From positions 1-64,000 of the forward strand of contig JBKEAC010000003.1 in assembly GCA_047971925.1 (NCBI GenBank): 64,000 bases of DNA, in the 5' to 3' direction. How positions within the stretch are numbered: position 1 is the first letter of the stretch; the number at the start of each line of letters is the position of its first letter. The notes under the pieces were generated by a model. That model was not told the DNA's origin and searched no databases. It saw only the letters and a list, made by a program, of their open reading frames with translations. Shown here piece by piece: positions 26,695 through 34,584 of this stretch. Source of the stretch: JBKEDC01 sp047971925 (GTDB lineage Bacteria > Bacteroidota > Bacteroidia > Bacteroidales > Prolixibacteraceae). Made by a program: the position numbers and the translations under genes.

Positions 26695-26730
26695 GTTACA
26701 AGGAGTTTACAAATGTAAACTCCTTGTAAC
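26695..26730 (+). terminator. hairpin after lpxB and outer-membrane protein genes
   Basis: Perfect 16-bp stem GTTACAAGGAGTTTAC (26695-26710) / GTAAACTCCTTGTAAC (26715-26730) with loop AAAT, 72 bases after the stop codon. It lacks a clean T run, so it may be a transcript-end stabiliser rather than a classic terminator. Confidence 0.6.
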
Positions 26731-26773
26731 TGATTGAATTTTGCATTTCATTATTAGCCAGAGTTTCGGATTA

Positions 26774-26850
26774 GATTTTGCCTCAGCTTGTTTTTTTTTA
26801 AAGTGGAACCGAAGCTTTGCAAGTTCCACGAGCCAAAAAAAAATCAAGCA
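26774..26850. repeat. long imperfect inverted repeat
   Basis: GCTTGTTTTTTTTTAAAGTGGAAC pairs with GTTCCACGAGCCAAAAAAAAATCAAGC around a CGAAGCTTTGCAA loop; I give only the outlines. The core GTGGAAC/GTTCCAC is perfect. It lies immediately outside the head of the composite element. Similar sequences occur, to my memory, as dispersed repeats in other Bacteroidota, but this window has no second copy. Confidence 0.4.
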
Positions 26851-26862
26851 ATATTCTTACCC

Positions 26863-27305
26863 GTTGACGGAATTGATTATTTGCAATTTTAACTTAGACT
26901 GTGTTGTGTACATTCGTGTTTCAACCATATTTAATGAATGCGTTCAACTTAATCACATTATGCAATTGGGTTGTGAAATCTGATTAGCACTCAATCATCA
27001 TCACAGGACATGTACAATTGATTATAAACGTTCTCAATCAAGAGTTTTATAAGAACTTATCGGTGGATAATTTATTGAATATGCTGTTTTAAGCAAACTT
27101 ATCGGTGGATAATTTTTTGAATATACTGTTTTAAGTAAACTTATTGGTGCGTATTTTTTTGAATATCCTAAAATAAGTTAACTTAATTGTCTATATTTTA
27201 TTTGATGTAATGCTTTAAGCCAACTTAATTGTGAATAAATTTTCTGATGTAATGGTTTAAGCCAACTTAATGATGTGTACATTTCCCAATGAGGCAATTT
27301 AAGTC
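26863..27305 (+). repeat. composite repeat element, locus 1 (head plus 42-bp array)
   Basis: The head (26863-27053, 191 bases) starts GTTGACGGAATT and ends TCAATCAAGAGTTTTATAAG. It aligns without gaps to the minus strand of 52046-52236, with 157 of 191 bases identical by hand count; the final 24 bases are identical. Six 42-bp units follow directly (27054, 27096, 27138, 27180, 27222, 27264), each starting AACTTA and ending near TTTAAGCC or TTTAAGTA. The units become less alike with distance from the head. No coding potential, no spacers and no cas gene. No closing GTTGGCGG inverted end is found, so this copy seems older. Confidence 0.85.
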
Positions 27306-27838
27306 AGAATTTATATTGTAGTTAGGCGTATTTAACAACGATTTTTGTTCCTTTATAGCTCAATTATTCTTGAACGGATTAAAATGCATTGATTTATTTC
27401 AGCCAAGGGGTAAGTCTAGGTAGGTTCAAAAATAAACAGAGATTCATTGATAGATGAGGTATTAATTAGTAGATTACATTTGTAAATTTACTTAAATATC
27501 TATAGGTTACTTAAGACACTCCATTCTATGACACTTTGTCGAGAAGGTCTATTTAGATGAAGTGATCCATACTTTGTGCTGCATGGCATGATTTAGTTTA
27601 GCCAATCAGATGGTTATCTCACATACTACGATGAATTTTATATATTTAGATGAATTAGCTGCAGGCTTAAAGGGGCTGGTAGATACAGCTGTTGTTCATT
27701 TTAGAATGTGGTTGGTAAAAATAATTTGACTTTTTAGTTGTTACTAGCTTAGAGGAGGACGGGCTTGCAACAGTCTTCTGTTATTTCACCGAAGTTTGGC
27801 GCATAAGTGCGGGAGCTTTTAATATTTAATTGAATCCA

Positions 27839-27871
27839 CATGCAATGCGTCTTTTAACGGAACGCCCATTT
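27839..27871 (-). repeat. palindromic dispersed repeat, partial copy 3
   Basis: On the minus strand it reads GGGCGTTCCGTTAAAAGACG followed by CATTGCATG, matching GGGCGTTCCGTAGTGACGCA and TTGCATG in the repeat at 440-515. The left hairpin arm is missing, so it is a fragment. Confidence 0.4.
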
Positions 27872-28524
27872 TGTCATTGTTGGATTGCTATACAGAGTTA
27901 AAAGCAAGCATAATACGACACACTTACCCATTAAATTAAACATAGATCTGGTAAAATCTATCCCTCATAAAATCAAAATGACCTAGCAGCTAATTTTTAT
28001 AAGTCACCTTTAAGCAATGTTTATACATTTAAGTGGAAAAGACATATTTAAAACCAATGACCAATTTTAGACATGCGTTGTCCTATTATTCCCTTAAGAA
28101 AAGCAATAAATGATTAAATCAGAACAAAAACTCTGTTGAATCGATGAAATAAACTCCAGTCAGGAAACGCATATTTTAGGGTATCTATATAGTCTAATGC
28201 TGAGAACTCATTAAAAATTCTCTAATGTTCAGATTCATTGGGGGCAATACACAAAGATTTGATACAATCGGCGATATCAATCTTAATAGTACAAATGTAT
28301 TTAAGAATATGTAATAATGTATCTAAGTTACATATCTATACTAGTGAAGAGTGGCCTAATTACGAAGCATAATTACACAACACTAGTTACATATGAATAT
28401 ATTTATTTCTATTTTTTATCAATTCTACATTCTTTTTATTAAAGACTATAATGTACATAGAATCAGTAGTATATATGAATTACAATTAGTAATTTATCAA
28501 CTAGACTTATTTATTAGTCAATTA

Positions 28525-28554
28525 AGAGCTCATTCATTATAATGAATGAGCTCT
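28525..28554. terminator. 14-bp perfect hairpin
   Basis: AGAGCTCATTCATT and AATGAATGAGCTCT pair around the two bases AT, followed by an A/T-rich tail. It could end a short untranslated transcript from the gene-free region or insulate the XRE promoter. No matching gene is seen upstream. Confidence 0.4.
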
Positions 28555-28654
28555 ATTTATTTGTAATTCAGTTATTTATAAGATTTAAATAAATTAAAAG
28601 CTATATTCATTCAACTAAAGTTTAGGAATTATCTTTGATTTATAGTTTTAAATT

Positions 28655-28689
28655 ATACATTTGTAATATCGTAAGTGTTACAAATGTAT
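28655..28689. promoter_or_regulatory. palindromic operator candidate upstream of the XRE gene
   Basis: ATACATTTGTAA (28655-28666) and TTACAAATGTAT (28678-28689) are perfect 12-bp inverted arms with an 11-base spacer. The right arm touches a -33-like TTTG (28690-28693). This is where an autoregulating phage-type repressor would bind. Single half-sites ACATTTGTAA and ACAAATGTAT also occur at 27476-27485 and 28291-28300. Confidence 0.55.
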
Positions 28690-28720
28690 TTTGATTTATA
28701 ACTTACTTTGTTTACTTTTG
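28690..28720 (+). promoter_or_regulatory. promoter of the XRE regulator gene
   Basis: -33 TTTG at 28690-28693 and -7 box TACTTTTG at 28713-28720, separated by 19 bases, as in the Bacteroidota consensus. The predicted start site is about 15 bases before the ATG at 28742. Confidence 0.6.
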
Positions 28721-28741
28721 TGTCTTTAAAAAGTTACATTT

Positions 28742-29206
28742 ATGAATCAACGCATCAGGTTAATATTAGATTATAAGAGGATTACAGCTGCAGAATTTGC
28801 AAATACTATTGGAGTTCAGCCTTCAAACGTTAGCCATGTACTTAATGGGAGAAATAATCCCAGTCAGATTTTTATCGAAAAAATTTTATCGTATTATCCA
28901 GAAATCAATGCTAGGTGGTTGATACTTGGCGAGGGTAGTATGCTCGATTCTTCAGAAAATGCAGTGCTTTTAAACTCTTCATCTCGACAGGCAGCTAAGC
29001 AGATCGATTTATTTGATAATGAGATTCTCCCATTAGATAACATTTCAGAAACAACAGATAATTTTATCCACAATAACAATAAAACAATGGAGACAACAGA
29101 TAATAGAACCTCTACTTCAATTATAGAAACTCCTTGTATACGTAAGGTTGCACGCATAGTGACTTTTTATTCTGATCAAACATTTGAAGAATTTTATCCA
29201 AAATAA
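28742..29206 (+). CDS. XRE-family transcriptional regulator
   Basis: A 154-residue protein with an N-terminal helix-turn-helix of the XRE/phage repressor type (residues 3-60: TAAEFANTIGVQPSNVSHVL, then NGRNNPS), followed by WLILGEGSML, a phrase common in this class. The C-terminal 80 residues are polar and look disordered, with no protease or ligand domain. An inverted repeat overlaps its promoter, so autorepression is likely. It lies 44 bases before pyrK but a separate -7 box precedes pyrK. Whether it regulates the pyrimidine genes is unknown; similar small regulators are common in Bacteroidota with no known target. Confidence 0.85.
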   Translation: MNQRIRLILDYKRITAAEFANTIGVQPSNVSHVLNGRNNPSQIFIEKILSYYPEINARWLILGEGSMLDSSENAVLLNSSSRQAAKQIDLFDNEILPLDNISETTDNFIHNNNKTMETTDNRTSTSIIETPCIRKVARIVTFYSDQTFEEFYPK

Positions 29207-29219
29207 CTAACTAAAACAT

Positions 29220-29227
29220 TATCTTTG
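29220..29227 (+). promoter_or_regulatory. pyrK promoter -7 box
   Basis: Plus-strand TATCTTTG, an exact TAnnTTTG match, 23 bases before the pyrK ATG. It gives the pyrK-pyrD pair its own promoter apart from the XRE gene. Confidence 0.55.
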
Positions 29228-29250
29228 CCAAAATATCAAAGATAATAAAA

Positions 29251-30024
29251 ATGAAGAAGATTATTAAAGAACTTCTCTTGGTTGAAATAGCACAATTGAA
29301 TCATGATACTTTTAAGTTAGTATTAGAGTCTGACGAGTGTTTACCTGAAATCATACCTGGTCAGTTCGTAAATATCGATGTAAATAAATCTAAAGAAACC
29401 TTTCTTCGACGACCGTTTTCTATACTCGATGTAGATTCTTCAAACCGTAGAATCTCATTACTAATTAAGATACTTGGACGAGCATCGCGTGTGCTGACCA
29501 CTTATCAAGTTGGAGATAAAATTAGTGTTGTGTTTCCATTAGGCAATGGATTTACACTCCCTAAAGACAAGGATGTTATTTTACTTATTGGTGGTGGGAG
29601 TGGGGTCGCTCCAATGCTAAATTTGGCAAAAAAATGTAATCTCCCTCGTCAGCAAGTCCATTTACTTTTAGGAGCACGATCAAAAAAAGATCACATTGAT
29701 TCTTCTTGGTATAATCAATTTGGCACAATTTATCAAACAACAGAAGATGGCAGTCTTGGAGATAAAGGCTATGTTACTGATCATAGTATATTTGCTAAGA
29801 ATCTTTCCAATTTTGATAAAATATATACTTGTGGTCCAAAGGCGATGATGCAAGCTATTTGTGCTAAATCAAAAGATGCTGCTATTTTTTGCGAAGCTTC
29901 ACTTGAAAATATGATGGCATGCGGGTTTGGCGTATGCCTTTGTTGTGTGGAGAAAACAACTCTAGGAAATAGGTGTGTGTGTTCAGAAGGTCCTATCTTT
30001 AATGTAAATGAATTAACATGGTAG
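29251..30024 (+). CDS. pyrK: dihydroorotate dehydrogenase electron transfer subunit
   Basis: The FAD and iron-sulfur subunit that passes electrons from dihydroorotate oxidation to NAD+. The 257-residue protein has the FAD-binding RRPFSI segment, a ferredoxin reductase-type nucleotide fold with LIGGGSGVAPML, and the C-terminal 2Fe-2S site: C224, C229, C232 and C244 (ACGFGVCLCCV ... CVCSEG). It overlaps pyrD by seven bases, so the two subunits are translationally coupled. This type 1B enzyme works without quinones or oxygen, in line with an anaerobic life. Confidence 0.94.
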   Translation: MKKIIKELLLVEIAQLNHDTFKLVLESDECLPEIIPGQFVNIDVNKSKETFLRRPFSILDVDSSNRRISLLIKILGRASRVLTTYQVGDKISVVFPLGNGFTLPKDKDVILLIGGGSGVAPMLNLAKKCNLPRQQVHLLLGARSKKDHIDSSWYNQFGTIYQTTEDGSLGDKGYVTDHSIFAKNLSNFDKIYTCGPKAMMQAICAKSKDAAIFCEASLENMMACGFGVCLCCVEKTTLGNRCVCSEGPIFNVNELTW

Positions 30025-30929
30025 ATTTATCTATAAAAATAAAAAATCTAGAATTTAAAAATCCAGTTTTAACTGCTTCTGGAACCTGTGGTTTTGGTGA
30101 AGAAATTTCAGATTTTATCAATCTGGAAGAATTAGGTGGAATAATCATGAAAGGGACAACCTTAAATCCGAGAGAAGGGAATGATTATCCTCGCATGGCA
30201 GAAACTGCATCTGGAATGCTTAATGCTGTTGGACTTCAAAATAAAGGTATTGATAATTTTATACGAAATATTTATCCCAACATTAAGGATATTGATAGCA
30301 ACTTTATTGTCAATGTGAATGGCTCTTCGATTGAGGAATATGTTGCGTTGGCTGAAAAAGTAAATGAATTAGATAGAATTCCTGCTATAGAATTGAACAT
30401 CAGTTGCCCTAATGTAAAAGAAGGAGGCATGGCTTTTGGTGTAAATCCTCAATCTGCATCAAAAGTGGTAAAAGCTGTTCGGAAAGCCTATCATCGTCCT
30501 CTCATTGTAAAACTTTCTCCAAATGTAACAAATATCGCTGAAATTGCTAAAGCAGTAGAAGTTGAAGGGGCTGATTCTGTGTCACTAGTTAATACTTTCT
30601 TAGGAATGGCAATTGATATTAATCAACGTCGCCCTAAGCTCTCAACTATTACAGGAGGATTATCTGGTCCTGCTATAAAACCCATTGCATTAAGAATGGT
30701 ATGGCAAGTAGCTCAAGCAGTAAAAATACCTGTTATTGGTCTAGGTGGAATCACAACAGCGGAAGATGCCATTGAATTCTTATTAGCTGGAGCAACAGCT
30801 GTCCAGGTGGGTACTTCTATTTTCTTGGATCCACAAAATCCTTTAAAAATAATTGCAGGTATTACAGAATATTTAGAAAAAAATAAGTATTCGTCTGTCT
30901 ATGATATAATAAATGCATTAGAAAAATAA
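30018..30929 (+). CDS. pyrD: dihydroorotate dehydrogenase B, catalytic subunit
   Basis: An FMN enzyme oxidising dihydroorotate to orotate in pyrimidine synthesis. The 303-residue TIM-barrel protein shows LTASGTCGFGEE at the N-terminus, GLQNKGID, ELNISCPNVKEGG with the catalytic cysteine of class 1 enzymes, LVNTFLGMAID and IGLGGITTAEDAIEFLLAGA for FMN phosphate binding. The class 1 cysteine (not serine) and the pyrK partner define type 1B. It begins within the end of pyrK. A serine hydrolase gene follows 12 bases later. Confidence 0.95.
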   Translation: MVDLSIKIKNLEFKNPVLTASGTCGFGEEISDFINLEELGGIIMKGTTLNPREGNDYPRMAETASGMLNAVGLQNKGIDNFIRNIYPNIKDIDSNFIVNVNGSSIEEYVALAEKVNELDRIPAIELNISCPNVKEGGMAFGVNPQSASKVVKAVRKAYHRPLIVKLSPNVTNIAEIAKAVEVEGADSVSLVNTFLGMAIDINQRRPKLSTITGGLSGPAIKPIALRMVWQVAQAVKIPVIGLGGITTAEDAIEFLLAGATAVQVGTSIFLDPQNPLKIIAGITEYLEKNKYSSVYDIINALEK

Positions 30930-30941
30930 AATTGAAATAAA

Positions 30942-32231
30942 ATGTCAAAAGTAGCTCGAGTAATTTTATTACTTATAGTGCTTCTCATGATTCATTCTCA
31001 CAAGATAACTCAGATAGAAACACCGAAATACGGCATTGAATCAAAAGGTTTAAATGAGATTATCTATAATGATTTATCTAATTTTGAAAACTCAAATTAT
31101 ATAGAACACGAAGTAAATAGTTTTTTAAAAAAATGGAATTTAAAAGGGGTTTCAATTGCGATTGTTAAAGAAGAAAAATTAGTATATGCACATGGATTTG
31201 GTATAGCAACCAGAGAGGGGAACGCAGTTCAACCATATCATGTTTTTAGAGTTGCGAGCATTTCTAAACTCATTACAGCCATTGGTATCATGCATCTTAT
31301 TGAGGAAAAAAAAATAAATCTCAACGATAAAGTATTTGGTCCGAATGCTATCTTAGACAATGTGTTATTTGAAAATGTAAACGATAAACGCATATATAAT
31401 ATTACAATACGAGATTTGTTGGCGCATTCGGCAGGATGGACGCAACGGACTGGCGATCCTGCCTTTTCTGCACTATCTATTGCTGAATTTGTTGGTGACG
31501 AAGCACCAGTAACAATGTATAGCTATTATAAGTATATTACAAATAAGCGTTTAAATTATACACCTGGTAGACATTATTCGTACTCAAATATGGGATATAT
31601 GTTTCTTACTGATGTTATATCAAAGGTAAGTAATTCTAGTTATGAAGATTACATTCAAGATAATATTCTCATTCCTAATGGTATTTTTGACATGCATATC
31701 GGAAGTTCTTTTCAAAAAGACAAAAGAAGTAATGAAGTCAATTATTGGGTTGGAGAAGCTGACAGCGTCGCACCTTGCTTAGATGGTAGCGAAAGACTTG
31801 TACCTAAAGCTGATGGTGGGAATAATATTGAATTATTAGGCGCTGCAGGTGGATGGATTTGCTCATCAGTTGAGTTGGCAAAATTAGTTACGTTAGTTGA
31901 TGGACAAACTTTTATTCCAGATATCTTAACACGACAAAGCATTCGTGAAATGACATGTAATGTAACAACAAAGGGTCCTTTGGGATGGCGTTCAGTGTAT
32001 AGTAATGGGAGTTGGATTAGAACAGGAAGTATGGCTGGCACAATTGCTGAAATCAAAAGAATGGACGATGGATTAACTTGGATTTTTTTATCAAATACTA
32101 GCAATTGGAAAGGAAATAAGCTGGAACGAAATATTGATTATTTAATGAGTACAATCATTCAACGGATTGAAGAATGGCCAGATCATGATTTATTTAATCT
32201 TTGTAATGTACCCAATTCCTCACAAATATAA
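30942..32231 (+). CDS. serine hydrolase, beta-lactamase/class C PBP-like
   Basis: A 429-residue exported protein with a hydrophobic N-terminus (6-18) acting as signal peptide or anchor. The beta-lactamase fold of class C/esterase type is shown by SISK (nucleophile S106, K109), YSN (Y214 to N216) and, in place of the KTG box, a region around WIRTGSMAGT. The substrate could be a peptidoglycan peptide, a D-amino acid amide or an ester; a true antibiotic resistance role cannot be claimed. It lies 12 bases after pyrD and may be cotranscribed, though it has no link to pyrimidines. Confidence 0.85.
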   Translation: MSKVARVILLLIVLLMIHSHKITQIETPKYGIESKGLNEIIYNDLSNFENSNYIEHEVNSFLKKWNLKGVSIAIVKEEKLVYAHGFGIATREGNAVQPYHVFRVASISKLITAIGIMHLIEEKKINLNDKVFGPNAILDNVLFENVNDKRIYNITIRDLLAHSAGWTQRTGDPAFSALSIAEFVGDEAPVTMYSYYKYITNKRLNYTPGRHYSYSNMGYMFLTDVISKVSNSSYEDYIQDNILIPNGIFDMHIGSSFQKDKRSNEVNYWVGEADSVAPCLDGSERLVPKADGGNNIELLGAAGGWICSSVELAKLVTLVDGQTFIPDILTRQSIREMTCNVTTKGPLGWRSVYSNGSWIRTGSMAGTIAEIKRMDDGLTWIFLSNTSNWKGNKLERNIDYLMSTIIQRIEEWPDHDLFNLCNVPNSSQI

Positions 32232-32284
32232 ACATCTCATAATTTGCGTTATGATAAATAACATATCACTTAAAATATACTCTT

Positions 32285-33643
32285 ATGCTCGACCTTGTTA
32301 TTCGTTTAAGCGAAAATAGCTTAAAAAACGAGTCTGTATTATTTAATTTAGCAAGTCTTCCTAAGCAAGGAAAACATATCATCGTATTAGGTGCTCCAAT
32401 TAAATTACTAAACTCGATCTCTACTGCTGCTCATATTGCTACAGAGTCTCGATATGATTTAACAACTCTAATTGATGCTGTTAAAGAAGATATTTACATT
32501 CTACTGAACTCATTTGGTCTCGTTTGTACTAATAATGTTCAAGCTTTAATATTTCGTATTGAAACATTACTAAAAGGAATAAATTATACAGGTAGTCTTT
32601 CTGCAATGATTCTTGACCAAATTTTATCTTATGCAGACAAAATTTCCGCTTTAATATTCAGTGAATACATCACAAAAAAAGGCTTTATTAATCAGTTTAT
32701 ATCTCCAGAAGATTTAGGGTTAATTGTAAGTGACGAATATGGAAATGCTTCTATCCTACTTTCGGACAGCTTATCAAAATTGAACACTTCAATTCTATCA
32801 AATATTAATATTATACCTGGTTCTCATGGCGTTAGTTTGTCTGGGAAAACTATTCGAATTGGTTTTCAGGCTGCTGATTATACCGCTTCAGCACTTGCAA
32901 AACTCCTTCAGGTTGAAAATCTAGAACTTTGGAACATCAATACTCCATTTAAAACTGTAGATTCAAACATTATCCCAACTGCTGAATATGTCACAGAATT
33001 AAGTTATGCTGAAGCTTCTGAATTAGCTTATTTTGATTCTTCTGCAAGTATACATCCTAGAATTGTAGATCCTCTACTTGATAAAAATATTCCGATAAAA
33101 GTATTTGATTTAACTTCAAGTGGAAAAATCTTAATGACAAAGATATCGTCACTAGAAAATATTAGTTCTACCATAGTAAAGAGCGTTGCACATTCTGACG
33201 ATATTGCGCTCTTGAAACTCAGCGGTCCTGGAGTTGGTTTTAAATCAGGAATTCTAGCTAAGGTTACCACATCTCTCCACATGAATCAAATCAATATTAG
33301 GTCTGTTATCACTGCCCAGACAAGTATTAATTTCATCATTGAAAAGCAACATGTGAAAAAATTAATTCGATTGATAACTGATCTTAACTTATTGTCAATA
33401 TGCAAGTTTGAAGTACAAGATAATGTGAGCTTAATAGCAATTATCGGTCATGGCATGCAGAGTCAGCATGGAATTTCTGCCAGTCTATTTGCAGCCCTAA
33501 CTAAGATTAAAACAAATGTCCTTCTTAGTGGTTCTGGGGCTTCTGATTTAGTAAGCTATATAATTGTAAAAGATGAAGATAAAGTAAAATCTATCAAAGA
33601 AATACACAGAACTTTTTTTCTAATTAATAACTATAAAATCTAA
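32285..33643 (+). CDS. aspartokinase-like protein with degenerate kinase motifs and two ACT domains
   Basis: A 452-residue homologue of monofunctional aspartate kinase. Fold markers remain: ADYTASALAKLL (197-208), LSYAEASELAYF (about 239-250) with IHPRIVDPLL, and two C-terminal ACT domains (about 305-375 and 385-450, LSGPGVGFKSGILAKV and IAIIGHGMQSQHG). The catalytic motifs do not: KFGGTS at the start is RLSENS (residues 7-12), GRxGSD is GFQAAD, and TDVDG(V/I) is replaced by WNINTPF. It is therefore probably not a working kinase, and may act as an amino-acid sensor or partner of MetA, which starts 5 bases later. The alternative, a divergent but active enzyme, is less likely. Confidence 0.8.
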   Translation: MLDLVIRLSENSLKNESVLFNLASLPKQGKHIIVLGAPIKLLNSISTAAHIATESRYDLTTLIDAVKEDIYILLNSFGLVCTNNVQALIFRIETLLKGINYTGSLSAMILDQILSYADKISALIFSEYITKKGFINQFISPEDLGLIVSDEYGNASILLSDSLSKLNTSILSNINIIPGSHGVSLSGKTIRIGFQAADYTASALAKLLQVENLELWNINTPFKTVDSNIIPTAEYVTELSYAEASELAYFDSSASIHPRIVDPLLDKNIPIKVFDLTSSGKILMTKISSLENISSTIVKSVAHSDDIALLKLSGPGVGFKSGILAKVTTSLHMNQINIRSVITAQTSINFIIEKQHVKKLIRLITDLNLLSICKFEVQDNVSLIAIIGHGMQSQHGISASLFAALTKIKTNVLLSGSGASDLVSYIIVKDEDKVKSIKEIHRTFFLINNYKI

Positions 33644-33648
33644 GTATA

Positions 33649-34566
33649 ATGCCTCTAAATATTCCTGACAAACTGCCGGCAATTGAATTGCTTCAAAAGG
33701 AAAATATTTTTGTTATTGATGAAACCAGAGCTAATAGTCAAGATATTCGACCTCTGAAAATTGCTATTTTAAATTTGATGCCCCTAAAGATATCGACTGA
33801 AACCGATTTCTTAAGAGTTTTATCTAACACTCCTCTTCAGATTACTATTGATTTTTTGAAAATTAAAAACCATGTTCATAGTAATACTTCCAGCGATCAC
33901 ATGCTGGCATTTTATAAAACATTTGATGAAATCAAACATCAAAAATATGATGGTTTAATAATTACAGGTGCTCCAGTTGAGCATCTTGCTTTTGAAGATG
34001 TTTCCTATTGGGACGAGTTAACTAAAATTATGGATTGGTCTATTTCGAATGTCACATCATCTCTATTCGTTTGCTGGGCTTCTCAAGCAGCACTCTATCA
34101 TTTTTACAATATTCCCAAATATCAACGTGATCGGAAATTATTTGGGATATACACTTGTGATATAAAAGACAATCGTATTCCAATATTTCGTGGATTTGAT
34201 GATTTTTACCAAGTACCACATTCAAGACATACTGAAGTGCGGAAAAATGATATTTTACAAGTTGAAAAGCTTGAGATAATCTCAGAATCGAAGGAAGCTG
34301 GTGTTAATTTGATTATGAGTAATAATGGACGCCAGTTCTTTGCTGCAGGTCATTCTGAATATGCTAGACTAACCCTTGACACAGAATATAAACGAGATTT
34401 AGACAAAGGACTTAACATACAATTACCTGAAAACTACTATCCAGACAACAACCCAGACAACAAGCCATTATTAAATTGGCGATCAGGAGCTGATTTACTA
34501 TTTACAAATTGGTTAAACTACTATGTCTATCAACAAACTCCATATAACATTAGTGATATCAAATAG
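33649..34566 (+). CDS. metA: homoserine O-acetyltransferase, MetA type
   Basis: Acylates homoserine in the first dedicated step of methionine synthesis. The 305-residue protein has the MetA catalytic set: C142 (VCWASQ), H235 and E237 (GHSEY), plus HSRHTEV at 192-198. Residue 111 is glutamate (TGAPVE); in this family glutamate at 111 goes with acetyl-CoA use and glycine, as in E. coli, with succinyl-CoA. I therefore predict the acetyl form. It is cotranscribed with the degenerate aspartokinase homologue upstream and converges on the antiporter gene with only 18 bases between stops. Confidence 0.92.
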   Translation: MPLNIPDKLPAIELLQKENIFVIDETRANSQDIRPLKIAILNLMPLKISTETDFLRVLSNTPLQITIDFLKIKNHVHSNTSSDHMLAFYKTFDEIKHQKYDGLIITGAPVEHLAFEDVSYWDELTKIMDWSISNVTSSLFVCWASQAALYHFYNIPKYQRDRKLFGIYTCDIKDNRIPIFRGFDDFYQVPHSRHTEVRKNDILQVEKLEIISESKEAGVNLIMSNNGRQFFAAGHSEYARLTLDTEYKRDLDKGLNIQLPENYYPDNNPDNKPLLNWRSGADLLFTNWLNYYVYQQTPYNISDIK

Positions 34567-34584
34567 AATTTAAGGTTCATACTT

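Larger units (their letters stand above)
26624..28741. other. 2.1-kb gene-free region with repeats
   Basis: No convincing gene is found on either strand. Contents in order: a 16-bp perfect hairpin (26695-26730); a long imperfect inverted repeat (26774-26850); the composite repeat element with a 191-bp head and six 42-bp units (26863-27305); about 500 bases in which I see nothing; a partial palindromic repeat (27839-27871); scattered ACATTTGTAA-like sites; a 14-bp hairpin (28525-28554); and the XRE promoter and operator. A 32-codon frame at 27631-27729 is the most protein-like short ORF but has no support. Confidence 0.6.

Noticed and set aside
26741..26983. An 80-codon frame in the gene-free region
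   Set aside because: It spans an inverted repeat and the head of the composite element, has biased composition, and the frame is not kept in the other head copy.
27631..27729. A 32-codon frame (MNFIYLDELAAGLKGLVDTA...) as a small protein gene
   Set aside because: Composition is plausible but there is no promoter box, no neighbour support and no recognised family; chance in an A/T-rich spacer is likely enough.
30942..32231. Antibiotic-resistance beta-lactamase
   Set aside because: Only the serine hydrolase fold motifs can be seen; the KTG box is altered and most such Bacteroidota proteins are peptidases or esterases.
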